A DNA stretch of 64,000 bases from contig CAJURQ010000015.1 in assembly GCA_910588955.1 (NCBI GenBank), forward strand, positions 10,118 through 74,117, written 5' to 3'. The position numbers and the translations under genes are program-made. This DNA is from an uncultured Lachnospiraceae bacterium. GTDB lineage: Bacteria; Bacillota; Clostridia; Lachnospirales; Lachnospiraceae. Of this stretch, positions 60,419-64,000 are shown one piece after another. Within the stretch, counting starts at the first letter, position 1; the number at the start of each line of letters is the position of its first letter. The notes below the pieces were generated by a model that ran no database searches, was not told the DNA's origin, and saw nothing but the letters and a program-made list of their open reading frames with translations.

Positions 60419-62017
60419 ATGCGGTATTTTAATACAGAAGGAATCTGCATACCAGAAGAACATTATATGGTGCGGTTGGACGAAAGGCTTGAAGAAATCA
60501 AACGACTTTATGTAGATAGAGGGAAGTACTTTGTCATCAACCGTGGAAGACAGTATGGCAAAACTACGACTCTCCATGCGCTGGAGATTTATCTGGAGAA
60601 AGAATACCTTGTCTTTTCTCTGGATTTCCAAATGCTCAGCACGGTCGATTTTAAGGATGAGCAGACCTTTGCTACAGCGTTTATCAGTCAGATGGAGGAT
60701 ATCTTTTTTAGAAGGCAGACATTGCGAGAGAGCATAGGCACAGAGACATTTGAGCGACTATCCCTGTTACGAAGACAAAACGAATTATCCTTGAAAGATT
60801 TGTTTAAAGGGCTGAGCCAATTATGTGAAGCTGCTGTAAAGCCGGTTGTACTGATGATCGACGAGGTAGACAGTGCATCAAACAATCAAGTATTCATTGA
60901 TTTTCTGGCGCAGTTGCGGGGATATTATCTGCAAAGGCAGGATATACCAATCTTCCGCGCAGTTATTCTTGTTGGTGTGTATGATATTAAAAATCTAAAG
61001 CTAAAGATGCGTCCTAATGAAGAGCATCAGTATAATAGTCCTTGGAATATCGCGGCGAATTTTGACGTAGTCATGGACTTTTCAGCGGGACAGATCGCGG
61101 AAATGCTGCGGGAGTATGAAGCGGATCATCAGACCGGCATGAACGTACCGGCGGTGGCGGAAGAAATATATCAGTATACATCAGGCTACCCCTATCTGGT
61201 GTCTTTGGTCTGCAAGACGATAGATGAGACGCTGCAGCTACAGACAGAAAAAGTTTCCAGTAGGTGTAATTGGTGGACAAGAGAGGGAATAACGGAAGCG
61301 GTAAATCGCATTATGAAAATCAAAACGCCTTTATTTGACAGCATGATCAAGCAGCTCGACGCTTACCCCGACATGCGTGAAATGCTGGAGGATATCATCT
61401 ATCAGGGGAAGCGGATACCATTCAGCCCGGATACGAAATCGATCAGTATGGGGGTGATGTTTGGTTTTCTGAAAGACCGGGGCGGTCAGGTGATTGTGTC
61501 GAATCGTATTTTTGAGATGAGAATGCTCAATATGTTTGCTTCGGAAGAATCCGTAAACAGCAGCGCGTTCCGATATGGCGAGAACAATAAACCTCAATTC
61601 GTGAGCGAAGCAGGTCTTAATATGGAGCTGGTGCTTGAAAAATTCGTCGAATACTTCACAGACATTTACGGGGATAACGACGAGAAGTTCGTGGAGGCTT
61701 ACGGTCGAAAGTTTTTCCTGTTATATTTAAAGCCAATCATCAATGGTACGGGTAACTATTATCTGGAAGCGCAGACAAGGGACGCATCGAGAACCGACGT
61801 GATCGTGGATTATCTGGGAGAACAGTATGTAGTGGAGCTGAAAATCTGGCGCGGGAATGAGTATAACGAGCGTGGGGAAAGACAGCTTGCCGAATATCTG
61901 GATTATTACCATCTGGATAAGGGATACCTGCTAAGCTTTAATTTTAACAGAAAGAAGGAAACGGGCGTGAAAGTGGTTCAAGTGAACGGGAAAGTGATTG
62001 TGGAAGCGGTGGTTTAG
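60419..62017 (+). CDS. AAA-ATPase with C-terminal PD-(D/E)XK-like domain
   Basis: A 532-residue protein: N-terminal FVINRGRQYGKTTTLHALEI with Walker A GRQYGKTT near residue 42, Walker B VVLMIDEVDSASNN near 145, and a C-terminal domain with YYLEAQTRDASRTDVIVDY and YVVELKIWRGNEYNERGE, which matches the PD-(D/E)XK fold of the DUF1703-type AAA proteins common in gut Firmicutes and Bacteroides. The biological role of this family is unknown. It lies between the initiating transferase and WecG, interrupting the glycan genes, and has its own spacing of about 145 bases upstream. Confidence 0.85.
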   Translation: MRYFNTEGICIPEEHYMVRLDERLEEIKRLYVDRGKYFVINRGRQYGKTTTLHALEIYLEKEYLVFSLDFQMLSTVDFKDEQTFATAFISQMEDIFFRRQTLRESIGTETFERLSLLRRQNELSLKDLFKGLSQLCEAAVKPVVLMIDEVDSASNNQVFIDFLAQLRGYYLQRQDIPIFRAVILVGVYDIKNLKLKMRPNEEHQYNSPWNIAANFDVVMDFSAGQIAEMLREYEADHQTGMNVPAVAEEIYQYTSGYPYLVSLVCKTIDETLQLQTEKVSSRCNWWTREGITEAVNRIMKIKTPLFDSMIKQLDAYPDMREMLEDIIYQGKRIPFSPDTKSISMGVMFGFLKDRGGQVIVSNRIFEMRMLNMFASEESVNSSAFRYGENNKPQFVSEAGLNMELVLEKFVEYFTDIYGDNDEKFVEAYGRKFFLLYLKPIINGTGNYYLEAQTRDASRTDVIVDYLGEQYVVELKIWRGNEYNERGERQLAEYLDYYHLDKGYLLSFNFNRKKETGVKVVQVNGKVIVEAVV

Positions 62018-62158
62018 CGGGAATTAGGAAAACAAAATAGGAACTGAGGGAAATCCGGTGTAAAGTATGGCGTTGTCATGGTCATGGTTTGCACCGGTTT
62101 TTTTGTGGGAAAAGGAGCGCAAAAACGATGTGATAGTAAAGAGGAAAGTATTATTGCA

Positions 62159-62872
62159 ATGAGATTCTGCAACATTGATTTTAATATAACTAATAGGAAA
62201 GAATTGTTTGAAAAAGCAGGCAATAGAACAAAGTGTATTATTACGGTAAATGCACAAATAATTGTTTATGCAAACGAAAATCCACGACTGATGAAATTTA
62301 TTAGCAAAAATTATGCAACAATGGATGGAGAAGTTCCCTTAAAAGTTGCTAAAATATTAAACCCAAATTTCCGAAATGTTATTAAGCTTTCAGGCAGCGA
62401 CATTGTGTATGATTTTTGTGATTATGCCCAAAAAAATAATATGAAGATCTTTTTTCTTGGAGGGAAAGAAGATTCAGTAAAAAAAGCAATTGTCAATGTG
62501 AAGAAAAAATATGCAATTCAAGTAGACGGTTTTTCACCGGATTTTGAAAACTATCCTTTTTCAAATAGTTTTACAAAAAACTGTCAAAAACATATTGAAA
62601 AATTTAGACCTGACATTTTATTCGTAGGATTTGGAGCAAAAAAGCAAGAATATTTTATGGAAGACAATCAACGCTTTTTAGACGAATGTGATGTAAAGTA
62701 TGCAATTGGCAGCGGAGGAACAGTTGATTTTGTTGCAGGAAATATAAAAAGAGCACCTAGATGGATAAGTAAAATTGGATTAGAAGGAGTGTATCGGTTT
62801 TTTCAAGAGATTAGTGTTGAAAGGGCAAGAAGGATTATTGTATCATTTCGGTTTTTTAAATATATCAGATAA
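62159..62872 (+). CDS. WecG/TagA/CpsF-family glycosyltransferase
   Basis: A protein of about 237 residues (start ATG 62159 after AGAGGAAAG). Family motifs are TVNAQIIVYANENPRLMKFI, YATMDGEVPLKVAKIL with the catalytic Asp, DILFVGFGAKKQEYFM, and IGSGGTVDFVAGNIKRAPRW near the C-terminus. These enzymes add ManNAc or a related sugar to a lipid-linked acceptor. The gene is markedly more AT-rich than those upstream, which suggests recent acquisition together with the next gene. Confidence 0.88.
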   Translation: MRFCNIDFNITNRKELFEKAGNRTKCIITVNAQIIVYANENPRLMKFISKNYATMDGEVPLKVAKILNPNFRNVIKLSGSDIVYDFCDYAQKNNMKIFFLGGKEDSVKKAIVNVKKKYAIQVDGFSPDFENYPFSNSFTKNCQKHIEKFRPDILFVGFGAKKQEYFMEDNQRFLDECDVKYAIGSGGTVDFVAGNIKRAPRWISKIGLEGVYRFFQEISVERARRIIVSFRFFKYIR

Positions 62873-62890
62873 TCTAATACGGTTTATAAA

Positions 62891-63949
62891 ATGAAAAAAA
62901 TAGCTATATTTCAAGCAGATTTAAAAGTTGGAGGAATACAACGTTCTCTAATAAATCTTTTATCAAGTCAAATATTGGATAACTATGAGGTAGATGTATA
63001 TTTATTTTCAAGAGAAATTTTTTATGAGATTAGTGAACTAAAAGATAATATTCATATTTATTTTTTGAAACCGTTTCCATATTGGTTTCGTTTTATTCCT
63101 TTTACATGGATAATGCATATGAATTTTTATAAGGACATAGAAAAATCATATGATTATGTCTTTGATTATGACAGTTATCGTCAGGAATGTGCATATTGTG
63201 CAACCAGAATAAAACAGGCAAAAAAAATTTTATGGATCCATAGTGATATAGAAAAAGAGTTGCAATATAAGAAAAAATATTGTGTTTTATACACTTTTTT
63301 TAAAAGCAAATATCGATTTTATGATGAGTTTGTAGCGGTATCTGAGGGCATAGTAGAGCCATTTAGGAAATATAGTAATAATATGTCTGCAAAAGTAACG
63401 GTAATTCCTAATATTATAAATCCAGAACATATTATAAAGAAGAGCCAGGAGCATACAGAAGTGATTGTAAATTCTGATAAATGTAATGTGGTATGTGTCG
63501 GTAAAGTTTGCACACAAAAGGGATATGATTCTTTGCTTCAAGATATTTATACTGCTTATAAAAAGAGAAAGGATATATGTTGTTACATTATAGGTGATGG
63601 TCCGGATTTGAAAAGATATAAAAAATGGGTAATGAACCATAAATTAACGGATATTATCTTTTTTCTGGGAAATCAAAAAAATCCATTTCCAATAATAAAA
63701 CAAATGGATGCGTTTTGTTTAGAATCTAAGTTTGAAGGACAAGGAATGGTTTTGTGGGAAGCAAAGTGTCTTGGGTTGCAGTTGATTTTTCCAAGAAGAC
63801 TTGAAAAATATAATATTAATTTAAAGGGCGTAAAAAATATATCAGATGCACTAATAAATTTAAAAAAAACAAATAATAAGACATATGATTTTTTAAATGA
63901 ATATTATGATTTTATTGAGGTGCAGTACAGGAAACTGCTAATAAACTAG
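62891..63949 (+). CDS. GT4-family glycosyltransferase
   Basis: A 352-residue GT-B enzyme: N-terminal KKIAIFQADLKVGGIQRSLI, then the C-terminal half with VVCVGKVCTQKGYDSLLQDI, CYIIGDGPDLKRYKKWV and the retaining-enzyme region LESKFEGQGMVLWEAKCLGL, in which the Glu pair of the GT4 E-x7-E motif can be aligned. It should extend the exopolysaccharide repeat unit; donor and acceptor are unknown. It is AT-rich like wecG. The operon probably continues beyond the window. Confidence 0.88.
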   Translation: MKKIAIFQADLKVGGIQRSLINLLSSQILDNYEVDVYLFSREIFYEISELKDNIHIYFLKPFPYWFRFIPFTWIMHMNFYKDIEKSYDYVFDYDSYRQECAYCATRIKQAKKILWIHSDIEKELQYKKKYCVLYTFFKSKYRFYDEFVAVSEGIVEPFRKYSNNMSAKVTVIPNIINPEHIIKKSQEHTEVIVNSDKCNVVCVGKVCTQKGYDSLLQDIYTAYKKRKDICCYIIGDGPDLKRYKKWVMNHKLTDIIFFLGNQKNPFPIIKQMDAFCLESKFEGQGMVLWEAKCLGLQLIFPRRLEKYNINLKGVKNISDALINLKKTNNKTYDFLNEYYDFIEVQYRKLLIN

Positions 63950-64000
63950 GGAACCGCTGATTAATTAGTTTTATTTTCAGCATTATCCCGTTTTGTCAGG

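Noticed and set aside
60419..62017. Anti-phage defence island around the AAA/PD-(D/E)XK gene
   Set aside because: It is a single gene of a common uncharacterised family with no partner defence genes; a defence role is not supported by its context.
1..64000. CRISPR arrays, complete insertion sequences, prophage
   Set aside because: No regularly spaced direct repeats, transposase genes, integrases or phage structural genes were seen in the window.

Overview
The window looks like a chromosomal segment of a motile, spore-forming member of the Lachnospiraceae (Clostridia). Supporting signs are a Flp1/Tad pilus locus with a DUF5702 protein, a flagellin-FliS unit with a DUF6240 protein, a BofA-type sporulation protein, YaaL, two BlaI/M56 pairs, ECF sigma/anti-sigma pairs and strong AGGAGG ribosome-binding sites. 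Most of the window is moderately GC-rich; the last 1.9 kb is clearly AT-rich. The family assignment is inference from gene content, not from a marker-gene search.

Layout. (1) 1-8.7 kb, minus strand: a compact Tad/Flp pilus operon (prepilin peptidase, TadZ, TadA/CpaF, TadB, TadC-like, Flp1, DUF5702, a TadE-like protein with Cys/His repeats, a second prepilin peptidase, another TadE-like protein). It has a recognisable promoter, a folded leader and a 31-bp inverted repeat over one start codon. (2) 8.7-14.8 kb: bofA, yaaL, fliS, flagellin and a large DUF6240/FliK-like flagellar protein. (3) 14.9-24 kb: a Fic protein, then a run of secreted and non-secreted proteins of unknown role, a frameshifted secreted peptide gene sharing an operator with a BlaI/M56 pair, and an orphan LPD3-like protein. 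(4) 24-36 kb: glgB, a TPR/AAA-like protein, rsmA, tatD, tRNA-Lys, a metal/arsenic permease, a ComFB-like protein, an ECF sigma/anti-sigma pair, a CarD regulator and a CheC-type phosphatase. (5) 36-44 kb: an ABC exporter and two-component system with an AAA ATPase gene inserted. (6) 44-53 kb: decayed ECF remnants, a second BlaI/M56 pair, a second ECF/DUF4179 pair with an ECF-type autoregulatory promoter, an AraC regulator, an M18 aminopeptidase and an XRE regulator. (7) 53.3-64 kb, plus strand: an exopolysaccharide/capsule operon (CpsB phosphatase, Wzz, a fused tyrosine-kinase/LCP protein, a sortase-like lipoprotein without catalytic residues, a secreted protein, a WbaP-type initiating transferase, an AAA ATPase, WecG and GT4 glycosyltransferases).

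How it fits together. The window is dominated by surface biology: pilus, flagellum, secreted proteins, exopolysaccharide and the envelope-stress sensors (ECF, BlaI/M56, two-component/ABC) that would govern them. The most unusual items are the BY-kinase/LCP fusion followed by a catalytically dead class B sortase homologue, the candidate invertible or hairpin element at the start of a TadE gene, the structured Tad leader RNA, and the BlaI operator shared with a frameshifted secreted peptide gene.
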